44,603 nucleotides of DNA from positions 1 through 44,603 of IMG/VR virus record IMGVR_UViG_3300017963_000103. The stretch is one strand, 5' to 3'. Origin of the DNA: a virus. A program made the position numbers and the translations under genes. The notes under the pieces are model-generated. The model saw only the letters and a program-made list of their open reading frames with translations, was not told where the DNA came from and ran no database searches. How positions within the stretch are numbered: the stretch's first letter is position 1; each line of letters starts with the position of its first letter. This document shows positions 1 to 8,728 of this stretch, one piece after another.

Positions 1-123
1 ATTGCTCCTTGTCTTTTAGTGCTTCTCTTAATCCCAATGCAGCTAAATGATTTTTAAATCTACTTTCTATAATTTTGATTGGCCTACCTTTTGCAGCCAT
101 TTGTATTGTTTGTGCAAATTCAG
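1..123. repeat. Terminal direct repeat, left copy (circle overlap)
   Basis: Bases 1-123 are identical to 44481-44603. The repeat lies inside the 3' end of the gp16-like gene, and joining the copies restores that gene's TAA stop. It is the overlap expected when a circular or circularly permuted genome is assembled as a linear contig. A true short terminal repeat is possible, but headful packaging, implied by the P22-type module, would not need one. Confidence 0.9.
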
Positions 124-2410
124 GATCAAACGCAGCCCTGTTTAATATTGCATTAACTTGGTTGTCGCTCATATCTCTAAGGGGCTTTGCAAGGGCTTTT
201 ATTATATTTAGAGCTCTACTATGAGATAAACCAGACGCTTTTGACATTGCAGTTATAACATTTTCTGCAGTATCAGAGCCACCACCAAGGGGAGATGTTT
301 TACCACGTTGCAATATTTTCAAAGCTGACCTAAACTTATTTAACGCTTCAAGTTTTTCTGGCGAGTCTTTAAATAAAACCTTTAAAGCTGGTTTTAGTTT
401 TTTAAACTCCCCCTCAACTTTGGCAAGGCTTAAAACAGGATTATTAAAAGCGTCTGCGGCTGTTGTCTCTGCATTTGTTATTACATGGTCAATAGTTGCA
501 TTCTGTAGCCCTGAAATAGCTTTTTTATCGCCTTTTAACTGTCCCATAAGCCTTGATGCTGCTTTGCTCTTAGAACCCGTTGCAAATGCGTTTTTAACTG
601 CTGTGTCGATGTCTGAATTAAGCATTTTAGATGCAACGGATTTATCAAAAGCAATCTTCATATCTTTAGCTTTGTTTAATTCTTCAGAAGCCTTAACAAT
701 TGTATTAAATCTATTTTCTAATCCAAGTTTTTTTAATGCTGGTTTATGTCTAGTCAACCATGTTTTTAATTTTGACTCTATAACTTCTCCTGTTACAGGG
801 TTAGTTGATGCGCTTAATAAATCTTGTTTGATATAATCCTCAATAGCCTCTCTTGCTTGTGGGTTGTCTCCGACTGAATCAACGAACTCTGTTGCCTGTT
901 CAACTCCTGCCCTTCCTGGTTTAAAGTATCTTGACGCTATCTGAGCGTTAGACACCTTGTCACCTGATGCGCCTTTCTTTAATATATCGCCTGTGGTTCC
1001 GGTTTTGAATTTGTCTATTACTTCCTTTTTCCAGAATTGTTGGGCTGTTTTTAGTTTTTCGGCTGCGTCGGCAACTGGTTTTGTTTTAACACCTGTAGGT
1101 GGTTTAATTTCTCCCGCTTCTTTTAAAACAGTATCAACCTCTCCGATAAGCTGAGACAGTCTTGATATAACTCTGTTGTTTGGACTTGCAGCGCCTTGTG
1201 CGTCTCTTAGAGATTCAGCTAAATTAGAGCGCAAGCCCTGTAAATCCTGTGGTGTAGATATACCGCCTGATTCCTCAAGTATTTTTTTGTATTGTGCAAA
1301 CTCTTCAGGTACATTTTTACCTACGGCTTCAAATTTATTAGTAGGTGCTGATAGTTCGTCTATCTTTGAAATAAGCTGTTTTGCATTAATCGGAAACTCC
1401 GGGACTTCCTCGAATAGCTTCCCGGCTTGTTTTTGAGCTTCTTTCTTTCCGGCTTGCGCTGCGGTTCTGATAGCTTCGCCTGTTTCAACTGGCCCCATTC
1501 CAGCCATCTGTGCACCTTCTCTTTCAAGCGCTTTGCCTGCTGCTGTTACTCCAGTTTCAAGTGCTTGTTGTTGCTGTGCAAGTGGGTCTATAACATCACT
1601 TATACCCGATACACCTTTTTGTTCGTCCATAAAAGCTATTATTGCTTTAGTATTTGATGCGGCTTGCTCAAGTTGTTCCTGTGCTACATCACCTGGCATT
1701 CTTGCCCTTGCTCGTTCGAACTTTATAACTCCAGGGTCACCTGTTGCTTGCCCTCTACTAAATTTTAAACCCGGTATAGCCTCTTCGAGCGCTTCCGCTT
1801 CTGCCATATTCTGAGCAATTAAGGGTCCGTCTGCTGTTTGTGCAGTTATCACTTGCCCGGCTTTTTGCGTTGCGCCTGCTTTGGTTAATGGTGGTAGTGC
1901 TTTGCCTATGTCTTTTAGTTTATTCATTGCGAATTTAGCGGATGTTGTAATTCCCTTTATAGCTAATTGACCACCCATTTCCATAGTAGTCCCAAACGCT
2001 ATATCTTTTGCAGATTGCGCAAGTTGACCTTTTAGTGTTTCGGGTTGCTTTCTGCTCGGAGCCTCGGCCCATTGTTCTATTATGTCTGATGCTTTAGCGC
2101 CAATGCCATAGCCTAACCCACCAGCAGCAGCCATCCCAATCAGTGTTGTCGGTGTTGCCGTTAGAGCTGCGGTGATAGAAGAGCCAGTCTCAATAACTGG
2201 CCTTGCATATGGCATAACTGCTCTTGTTGTCGCTTTTGCCGCTTCCTCTGCGCTCTCAAACTTTGGTTCTATTTGTGCCACTTCTCCAAGTGTTTCAGGG
2301 CCACCTATAATCTCGGGCTTTATAACCTCTGGATGTCTTTCTCTTGCTCTTTGAATAGGGGTTTTGATTAAATTACGCCCCTTACCTGCAAAAAGGTTTC
2401 TCCCTGGCAT
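1..2410 (-). CDS. Injection (ejection) protein, P22 gp16-like, 3' end at window edge
   Basis: Reads as 803 codons from the ATG at 2410 to the window edge; the stop TAA is completed across the circle junction (44479-44481). It is long, polar and mostly helical with Ala/Gln/Lys-rich stretches. It has a hydrophobic Ala/Gly-rich segment near residues 60-85 and no recognisable enzymatic motif. It is the last of the gp14-gp7-gp7-gp20 string and directly precedes the tailspike, exactly the place of P22 gene 16, whose product leaves the virion and helps DNA cross the envelope. Its ATG overlaps the upstream TAA (TAATG), so translation is coupled. Function is inferred mainly from synteny; a domain search is needed to confirm the family. 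Confidence 0.65.
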   Translation of the reverse strand, partial: MPGRNLFAGKGRNLIKTPIQRARERHPEVIKPEIIGGPETLGEVAQIEPKFESAEEAAKATTRAVMPYARPVIETGSSITAALTATPTTLIGMAAAGGLGYGIGAKASDIIEQWAEAPSRKQPETLKGQLAQSAKDIAFGTTMEMGGQLAIKGITTSAKFAMNKLKDIGKALPPLTKAGATQKAGQVITAQTADGPLIAQNMAEAEALEEAIPGLKFSRGQATGDPGVIKFERARARMPGDVAQEQLEQAASNTKAIIAFMDEQKGVSGISDVIDPLAQQQQALETGVTAAGKALEREGAQMAGMGPVETGEAIRTAAQAGKKEAQKQAGKLFEEVPEFPINAKQLISKIDELSAPTNKFEAVGKNVPEEFAQYKKILEESGGISTPQDLQGLRSNLAESLRDAQGAASPNNRVISRLSQLIGEVDTVLKEAGEIKPPTGVKTKPVADAAEKLKTAQQFWKKEVIDKFKTGTTGDILKKGASGDKVSNAQIASRYFKPGRAGVEQATEFVDSVGDNPQAREAIEDYIKQDLLSASTNPVTGEVIESKLKTWLTRHKPALKKLGLENRFNTIVKASEELNKAKDMKIAFDKSVASKMLNSDIDTAVKNAFATGSKSKAASRLMGQLKGDKKAISGLQNATIDHVITNAETTAADAFNNPVLSLAKVEGEFKKLKPALKVLFKDSPEKLEALNKFRSALKILQRGKTSPLGGGSDTAENVITAMSKASGLSHSRALNIIKALAKPLRDMSDNQVNAILNRAAFDPEFAQTIQMAAKGRPIKIIESRFKNHLAALGLREALKDKEQ

Positions 2411-3723
2411 TATTCACCCTCCCCAAGCATATTTATCACTTCGTCACGGGTCATGTTGTTTTCTTCCATTGTTACTGCGATGTCGTCTTCACTTATATCT
2501 CCATACTCAGGATGTGCCTTAATGACAACATTTTTTACTTTTGGTGTGGTTGTAGTCTTTCCAACGCTTCGGAGTCTTTCTCTTGATTCTACAAGCGCCT
2601 CATCCACGCTTTCCATTCTTATGCGGCCTGCGTCTCTTACTGATTCAAGTAGTTTCATCATATTTCCAACACTCATATCCTCATCCATAACAGAGGCCCA
2701 GTGCCTTTGTTCTGCGTCTGATAATTGTGCGACTGAGCCAGTTGCGCCTTGAGATAGTTTTGAAACCTCTCTCTGTAGCTCACTTAAATACAACCTGTAT
2801 TTTGCAAGAGTTGGGTCGCCTGCTATTTTTTTAGCAACCCAATTTATCGGTTTATTGAGAAGTCTAACATCTGACCTTGATATTTCCTCGGCTACATGCC
2901 CTATTTCTTCAATTTGTTTGTCAATATTTATAACAAAACTTCCCATTGAACCCCTCTGTTGTTCTTGTTTTGCTATTGATTTTTGTATTGCCTCTCTATC
3001 TTTCTGCTGATATACAGTTTCAGGGCCAGTTATTCCAGATTGCAATTGTATAGTAGCTGCGTGTTCGGCTATTAACCTGTTAAGCCTGTTTGCCTCTTTC
3101 CCCCTAACCTGGAAAACTTTCTTTCCTGTAGCTATAAACTGGCGCGCCCAATAGTCCAACTTTGTAGGGTCAACAGGAGCTTCCCCGCTTAAATCGCTTA
3201 TTGTCACACCTTTAGGCAGTGGCACAACTTCAAAACCCTTTGGTGTCATTTTCATAAAAACGGTTTTACCGTTTTGGGTTGCTTGAACCAAGTCGCTCTT
3301 TTTAGGAACTTTTGATATAGGGGTTATAGTAGTGTTCATAACCTTACCAATAGTATCATTAAAAATCTTTGCGCCTTGCTCTGGGTTTTTAGTATATATA
3401 CTGTCAATTAAATCACTCTGGCGTTTCATCCCTTGATGTGCAAGGTCTTGTTCTCCCTGCTCCATCAAATACTTATATTGAGCAGTAAATCTGTTCTCAC
3501 CTTCCGGCAAGTTCTGAGTCAATACGCCTAAATCATTTCTGATTTTCTTCTTTCGGTTAATTTCGGCAAGATTTGATTGAGCTTGTTGCAATTGGATATC
3601 TTGCAACCTCGACCGTGATTCATATTCTTTATCAAGCCGTTGCTCTCTTCGCTTTGTTAATTCAGCCTGTGCTAGTCTACCGAAACCGCCAATATCTTGT
3701 CCTGTTCTATATCCGTTAGGCAT
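2410..3723 (-). CDS. Injection (ejection) protein, P22 gp20-like
   Basis: 437 aa, highly charged. It has a basic Gln/Arg-rich coiled-coil N-terminus (residues 20-65) and long helical central and C-terminal parts, with no signal peptide. A GSMGSFV-type stretch followed by long amphipathic helices (about 245-400) is a pattern I know from podophage DNA-transfer proteins. It lies between two gp7-like genes and the gp16-like gene, the position of P22 gp20. Its start overlaps the end of the gp7-like gene by 8 nt and its stop overlaps the next start. The expected role is in the virion, ejected with the DNA. The assignment is synteny-led. Confidence 0.6.
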   Translation of the reverse strand: MPNGYRTGQDIGGFGRLAQAELTKRREQRLDKEYESRSRLQDIQLQQAQSNLAEINRKKKIRNDLGVLTQNLPEGENRFTAQYKYLMEQGEQDLAHQGMKRQSDLIDSIYTKNPEQGAKIFNDTIGKVMNTTITPISKVPKKSDLVQATQNGKTVFMKMTPKGFEVVPLPKGVTISDLSGEAPVDPTKLDYWARQFIATGKKVFQVRGKEANRLNRLIAEHAATIQLQSGITGPETVYQQKDREAIQKSIAKQEQQRGSMGSFVINIDKQIEEIGHVAEEISRSDVRLLNKPINWVAKKIAGDPTLAKYRLYLSELQREVSKLSQGATGSVAQLSDAEQRHWASVMDEDMSVGNMMKLLESVRDAGRIRMESVDEALVESRERLRSVGKTTTTPKVKNVVIKAHPEYGDISEDDIAVTMEENNMTRDEVINMLGEGE

Positions 3724-4363
3724 ACATTATACCTCCTGATGGTTGAGGTTGAACCCCTCCGACATATCCTACCCTTGCAGGTGGTTGCGGTGTTGATGGC
3801 CTCATTGCCATATATGCTGGAAGCCCTGAAAGTTGCTCTAATGCTCCCATATACATATTCTGTCTGCCTATATTCCCGGCCATTGTTGCAGAGGCTAAAG
3901 CGCTACCACCTCTTTGTAATGAACCTGCAAGGCTTGAGCCTAAATTAATAGCTGACCTTCCAGCCGCACCAGACTGACCTAAACCAATTTGCATAATATC
4001 CATTAAACGGCCTTTTGTCTTTTCTGCGCCTTCAGCTTCCATTTTTTGGGCCGTAACGTTTCTTACATGGTCAGACATAGAAGAGGTTTCTTTTTCAACC
4101 ATACGCCTTTCCATTGCGCCGATACCTGTCTCTTGTGCGTCTCCACTAACGGCTCTTTGATATAAAGGCAAAGCCTCAACACCAGCCTTCATAAAAGGTT
4201 CTTGCTGTTTATATCCTTCCTTAAAAACTCTATTTTGATAATCACGGCTCATTTTTTCTATTTTGGCTTGAGACTCAGCGCCAGTTACAATTCCCTGTGT
4301 TCCTGCTTTCATTCCGGCATATTGAAACCCGAAACTTGCAACCATTGGTAGCATCCACCACAT
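3716..4363 (-). CDS. DNA transfer protein, P22 gp7-like (copy B)
   Basis: 215 aa beginning with a short hydrophobic segment (residues 1-20), followed by an Ala/Gly/Ser-rich low-complexity helical body and a Pro/Gly-rich tail. It shares with the next upstream gene a block of the form EPF-KAGVEALPLYQ near residues 55-67 and a similar C-terminal LSGLPAYMAMR. The two are therefore paralogues in tandem. Gp7-type proteins are minor virion proteins ejected with the DNA. The ATG at 4363 has a GAGG ribosome site. Confidence 0.6.
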   Translation of the reverse strand: MWWMLPMVASFGFQYAGMKAGTQGIVTGAESQAKIEKMSRDYQNRVFKEGYKQQEPFMKAGVEALPLYQRAVSGDAQETGIGAMERRMVEKETSSMSDHVRNVTAQKMEAEGAEKTKGRLMDIMQIGLGQSGAAGRSAINLGSSLAGSLQRGGSALASATMAGNIGRQNMYMGALEQLSGLPAYMAMRPSTPQPPARVGYVGGVQPQPSGGIMYA

Positions 4364-4365
4364 AA

Positions 4366-5070
4366 TTAACTCCTCATTGCTCCGTAAACTGATAAATTAC
4401 CAAGAGTGTTGGCCAAAGTTTGATAAGCTGACTGCCTCGCACCGCCAAGTTGTTGTGAAATAGCACTACTTTGTGCACCTAAATTCGAATAAATAGAGCC
4501 TACATTGCCTGACAATGCGCTCGAAGCTCCTTGAATAGCGTTAAGAGAACCTGAACCAAGCTGTATCTGGGACAATACGCCTCCATATTGCCGTTCTGCC
4601 TCTTCTGCTGCTATATCACCATAAAACCCTGCAAGTTCTTGCTCTGCACCTGATGAGCCAAGGCTACCACCTGCCGCCCTTCGTCTTTTTATAGCTCGCT
4701 CGCCTGTTTCTTTTTGGTATTCGTAAAGTTTTGAAGGTTCGCCCTCGTATGTGCCTGATATCATTTGTTGAAGGATCGGCAAAGCCTCCGCACCTTGCTC
4801 ATAATACGGCTGGTAAAGGGCTTGTAATAGCTCGTTTTGCTGTTCAAGTGTTTCTATGCCCTCTAAGGCTGACCTCTCCGCTATTTCTCCGGCTTCCTCG
4901 GCTGCCTCTTCTGCTCCAAATGGGTCCTGTAAAAACTCTTTTTCGTCCTCTATTAAATCAAAGCCACTATATGTTAATGTTTCATATATCTCTTCGCCAA
5001 GTATGTCTTCTGCCGCTTCGCTTATAGGCTCTTCTATCTCTTCTTTGTAGAACTTTTCTGCATCACCCAT
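4366..5070 (-). CDS. DNA transfer protein, P22 gp7-like (copy A)
   Basis: 234 aa when started at the ATG at 5070, which has a GAGGT ribosome site and overlaps the upstream TAA (TAATG). An in-frame upstream codon at 5112 would add 14 residues but lies inside the previous gene. The N-terminal third is very acidic (Glu/Ala-rich). Residues 85-105 carry the motif YYEQGAEALPILQQ, shared with copy B, and the C-terminus is a Ser/Ala/Gln-rich helical region ending in LSVYGAMRS. It follows the gp14-like gene, as gp7 does in P22. Confidence 0.6.
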   Translation of the reverse strand: MGDAEKFYKEEIEEPISEAAEDILGEEIYETLTYSGFDLIEDEKEFLQDPFGAEEAAEEAGEIAERSALEGIETLEQQNELLQALYQPYYEQGAEALPILQQMISGTYEGEPSKLYEYQKETGERAIKRRRAAGGSLGSSGAEQELAGFYGDIAAEEAERQYGGVLSQIQLGSGSLNAIQGASSALSGNVGSIYSNLGAQSSAISQQLGGARQSAYQTLANTLGNLSVYGAMRS

Positions 5071-5540
5071 TATGACCTCACTATTTTTTTGCTCATTAGA
5101 ATCCGGTCGCAAAGCTCGTTATTTATCAAGCAGACACCTTTATCTATACCGTACTTTTTAAACCCAAACTTTTCAGCCCACCTTATAACGTTGGGATAAA
5201 TACTTGGTATCTGTGTATTTAGTTTATTATAACAGCTTTTTATATTTTTTTCTACATACTCTAAAAGCTTTTTACTTGCTCTGTAAGCGGTGTAGGTTCT
5301 GTATTTCTTGGGTATATTTATATGGACATTTAGTGCTTTTTGTGTGCCTTTGCTTAGATATGCAAGAGCTTTACATATTCCTTTATCAAAAAAGCCTATC
5401 CATAATACCTTATTAGTCATAAATGACTCTCTTGTTTTAATCTTTGTTTTATCATAGTCGTCTGTAATACGATCAAAAAGCTCTTTATCATCGTATATGA
5501 ATGATTTAATTAGCTCTTTGTTTTTTACAACTCTAACCAT
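5070..5540 (-). CDS. GNAT-fold head/tail assembly protein, P22 gp14-like
   Basis: 156 aa. The central pattern VLWIGFFDKGICKALAYL, then a nucleotide-binding-like helix and a C-terminal WAEKFGFKKYGI, matches the acetyltransferase (GNAT) fold seen in phage DUF2824/P22 gp14 proteins. Length (P22 gp14 is about 150 aa) and position just before the gp7-like genes fit. Whether it acetylates anything is unknown; the P22 protein is needed for assembly of infectious particles. The start ATG at 5540 lies 8 nt after the fibre gene stop. Confidence 0.55.
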   Translation of the reverse strand: MVRVVKNKELIKSFIYDDKELFDRITDDYDKTKIKTRESFMTNKVLWIGFFDKGICKALAYLSKGTQKALNVHINIPKKYRTYTAYRASKKLLEYVEKNIKSCYNKLNTQIPSIYPNVIRWAEKFGFKKYGIDKGVCLINNELCDRILMSKKIVRS

Positions 5541-5548
5541 ATTTGCGC

Positions 5549-7303
5549 CTATTTGCTATCTTCAACCCTTGAACCCATTGTATTTTTCTGGTAATGGCTA
5601 TCGTTAAACTCAATATAAACCTCTCCTGCGTATTCGTCTGCCGATGCTGCTATTCTTGTAAACTTACATTTATATAATGTACTTACTGTTGTATTGACTG
5701 CTGGTATATCTGCAATCTCTTCTATTTTATGTGAATTGCTTAAATCAGCCGCCATAGTAACCTCTGTTGTAAACGGGCTACCTGTTGGAACAGCCCAATT
5801 GCCGTCTATAGGTGCAGCAATAAGATCAAGTTGAAATTTAAACCTGTCTCCCGTTCCGTCTGTCGGTGTCATGTAGTGGAAATGATTATCTAAGATAGTT
5901 GACAACTTCATACTGTGCGATGTTTGTAAGTCAAAATAAAAATAATCACCCACAGCAAAACCCAAAACAGGAAAAGTAACACCACCACCTATGCCATGAT
6001 TATATAATCTTTCTGTAGGTGCGTTTGAGGCTGGAACTCTAACGTTTGATATACTTACCTGTAAATCTTCATAAACAGGCTCTATAAGCTCAATTGTTTT
6101 CTCTGTTCCGCAATCAATGAGTAAGTCACTTGCTGCAACTTCGTCTGTTTTGATATTAAAGTCTGTGCCGTCATAATAAGCGCTTGCATCATCACCAGCA
6201 CCCCAATACATTTTGCTGTTATCTTTTACAAGCTTGAGGTGTCCGGCTGCTACAAGTCTCATAACTTCGTTTGTTAAAGATGAATTATTATGTGAGTCTG
6301 TCGGGTCAGTTAGCCATACAAAATCCTTGTTCCCATCTACCGCTTGTAAGTGATCGCCATAGCCGGGGGCGTAAAAAACCGATTTTTCACCTGTAAATGT
6401 TGTATTGCCAGAACCAGCTATACCAAACGTAACATAATGTCCGTTGTCGTTAATTGCGGTAAACCCTGTAGCGGCGCTTGTGCCTGTGCTTTTATTAGAT
6501 ATAGACGCTCGCATTGTGCCGTTAAACTCATTTCCGATAGAAAAAGCTTGTGGCCTTGTTAGATATATCACGCCTTCTGTAGCGTGTGATCTTCGAACCC
6601 ACCCTATTAAAACCACGCCATCTGTCGCAGATGTTGGGTGTGTGTCTGTCCAGTTACCTGCTGTGCTTAAATATAACTTATCACCCTCAGAATAGGGAGA
6701 AGTATTTATCGGCTCTGCTGCGCTCCCTCTTACATCTCCCCACAAAGCAACATAGCCGTTTGCGTTGTTGTCAAGATTCTCTGTTGTCATTCCGAGAACG
6801 AAAATTTTATCAGGGTCGCTGTTGTCTGCTAAGTCTATAGTCAATCTATTGCCCTGTGAGCCTGTTGTATAAACAACCTTCCCGTTTGGTATAGCTGCTC
6901 CGCTTTTATTTACAACCCTTATTAATCCCTCTAAACCAGTCTGTAAAACAACATTACCTCCGGGTAAGCCGATATTTAATGTTCCATCGTCATCAGACCA
7001 ACATACTTCGCCTTCTGCCGGGTCTGCCGATGCAGTTATATCAAATGAGACTTTTTCTGTAGATACTGAATTAAAAGTAACATCTGCATCAGTGTCAATA
7101 TCTTGTGGTGTTGAAAGTGTTAAAGTTCCATCACCGTTATTTGTAACCGTTATTTGGTTTGTCGTGCCGAGTAAGTTAACTATTTGTAAGTAGTCGTTAA
7201 GGTCTGAAGAAACCCCCTCAAGATCCATTAAAAAACGCTGTACCTCAGGGGCATCTTTAAATTTTTGGATTATCCCTCTTGTTACTAATGGTACTTTTGC
7301 CAT
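5549..7303 (-). CDS. Tail fibre/needle-locus protein
   Basis: 584 aa. A short helical N-terminus (residues 1-45) leads into a repetitive beta-rich part with NNGDGTLTLST and DTDADVTFNSV motifs common in phage fibre shafts. The middle (about 120-250) resembles virion fibre domains (VVNKSGAAIPNGKVVY, SEGDKLYLS), and the C-terminal 200 residues are a compact beta-rich domain. It sits between the gp10-like and gp14-like genes, where P22 carries the gp26 tail needle, so it probably attaches to the gp10 hub. It has no signal peptide, unlike the fibre-like proteins at 20-23 kb. Confidence 0.6.
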   Translation of the reverse strand: MAKVPLVTRGIIQKFKDAPEVQRFLMDLEGVSSDLNDYLQIVNLLGTTNQITVTNNGDGTLTLSTPQDIDTDADVTFNSVSTEKVSFDITASADPAEGEVCWSDDDGTLNIGLPGGNVVLQTGLEGLIRVVNKSGAAIPNGKVVYTTGSQGNRLTIDLADNSDPDKIFVLGMTTENLDNNANGYVALWGDVRGSAAEPINTSPYSEGDKLYLSTAGNWTDTHPTSATDGVVLIGWVRRSHATEGVIYLTRPQAFSIGNEFNGTMRASISNKSTGTSAATGFTAINDNGHYVTFGIAGSGNTTFTGEKSVFYAPGYGDHLQAVDGNKDFVWLTDPTDSHNNSSLTNEVMRLVAAGHLKLVKDNSKMYWGAGDDASAYYDGTDFNIKTDEVAASDLLIDCGTEKTIELIEPVYEDLQVSISNVRVPASNAPTERLYNHGIGGGVTFPVLGFAVGDYFYFDLQTSHSMKLSTILDNHFHYMTPTDGTGDRFKFQLDLIAAPIDGNWAVPTGSPFTTEVTMAADLSNSHKIEEIADIPAVNTTVSTLYKCKFTRIAASADEYAGEVYIEFNDSHYQKNTMGSRVEDSK

Positions 7304-8728
7304 TTATGGTATCTCCACTATAGTCTCAACCATCTTTGATATAATAGAGCTTGCGCCCTGCATTCTAATTCTGTACTGAACGTCTCTATATTCTCCAAGG
7401 TTTCTGAAATTTTTATATGAATATGTATCACCAGTTATTCCAAGGTCAATAATTTTTTCATTACTCAACCATTGTTTTTTTCCATTAATTCGCTTATTCA
7501 TGTATATTTTAGCGTTTGTTTGTGTTATTGCTGCATTACCACGCTTTACTTTAAAAGTAATCTTTCTTGATTGTTTCCGGTTAATCTTACCCCAATCTAT
7601 CCGACCTGTAACTAACTCGGGTATTACGTCTTCACCTTCATCTGTAGTGTAGTCTCTTGATGCTATATAAAGTTTGCCTTCGTCCTTAGAGCCGCAAATA
7701 TATTTGTTCCATTTAGAAATAAAAGCACCTGTTTTACATAGAAAGCTGTTTCTTTTCCCTGTAGTGTGGTTCCAGTATGAATACTCAGCCCAATAATCAA
7801 GCTTGTAATCGTATGCGTATGTTTTCCCGTCCGATGGAAAGTGCAATATATACTTTGTCATTCCGTCCGGGTTGAAGTGAAACCCTATGCAATCTTCTAT
7901 ATTTATTAATTCCTGAAATTCGTTATCAAAAGGATTGCTTATAACTTGCGGGTTTCTGCCTGCCATTCTTATCACACGCCTATCAAAGTCAAGAAAGAAA
8001 TAGCTATTATCAATCTGTGTGAATGAATAAGGTGATATAGAGCCTCTTTCGGTTGTTGCACCAGGTATTCTTTGGAATGGTGTTGTTGCATCTCCGGTGT
8101 CTGTTGCGTTCTCAATTGTTTCTGTCCCGGGTAAAAACACCTCGCCAAACCTTGCGAACATTGCAACTAAATTATCGGGCCGTTGCTCTGCTGTGAATCG
8201 CTCTCCGAGCCACGTATCAGGTGCGTCAACGTCTGAAAACTCAACTATCTGTGAATCCGCTCTTAAAGCAAGTAAATAGCTATCGAAAAAAGCCACATGT
8301 GTAGCGTCTGTAGGTGCGTCAGTGTCTGATATAAAAGCGCATGTGCTTGAAGTGTAAGTCCATTTTAAAATCCGGCTATTGTTGCAAAAATACCCTGCTG
8401 TCCCGAAATCAGCGAATGAAACAGGTGCATCTTTGTTTAAAGTAACGCCTGTAATCTCTGTTGCTGTGCCATCTTCATCTACTTTGTACAATGATCCATT
8501 TGAAAAGACAGCAGCAAAGTCATAGTTCATTAACTCAAAAACACCATCTATTCCTTCGCTTGTTGACAGGTCTGCAAAGTAATCATTCGTATCTCCACCA
8601 AGGCCCGGCCTAAAACGATTGTTCATAAAATCGTCTTTATCCATGTCTATAAAAGACTGAATAGCAAAAGGATTGCCGACATCATCGACATTAGTATAGG
8701 GCTTTTGGTTAATTGGTACATCTGGCAT
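7304..8728 (-). CDS. Tail hub / packaged-DNA stabilisation protein, P22 gp10-like
   Basis: 474 aa, almost the same length as P22 gp10 (472). Shared features with gp10 as I recall it: an N-terminal neighbourhood on planned assembly repeats, a DAPDTW-type turn near residue 155, FGEVFLPGTETIENA followed by GATTERGSISPYSF (about 185-230), and a C-terminal YRIRMQGASS-ETIVEI. It forms the hub that closes the portal channel and holds the tailspikes. It overlaps the gp4-like gene by one base (ATG/TAA). Confidence 0.75.
   Translation of the reverse strand: MPDVPINQKPYTNVDDVGNPFAIQSFIDMDKDDFMNNRFRPGLGGDTNDYFADLSTSEGIDGVFELMNYDFAAVFSNGSLYKVDEDGTATEITGVTLNKDAPVSFADFGTAGYFCNNSRILKWTYTSSTCAFISDTDAPTDATHVAFFDSYLLALRADSQIVEFSDVDAPDTWLGERFTAEQRPDNLVAMFARFGEVFLPGTETIENATDTGDATTPFQRIPGATTERGSISPYSFTQIDNSYFFLDFDRRVIRMAGRNPQVISNPFDNEFQELINIEDCIGFHFNPDGMTKYILHFPSDGKTYAYDYKLDYWAEYSYWNHTTGKRNSFLCKTGAFISKWNKYICGSKDEGKLYIASRDYTTDEGEDVIPELVTGRIDWGKINRKQSRKITFKVKRGNAAITQTNAKIYMNKRINGKKQWLSNEKIIDLGITGDTYSYKNFRNLGEYRDVQYRIRMQGASSIISKMVETIVEIP

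Noticed and set aside
420-2354. Several plus-strand reading frames of 60-138 codons
   Set aside because: They lie opposite the gp16-like gene, which reads without interruption on the minus strand and has gene-like composition and start. They have no ribosome sites.
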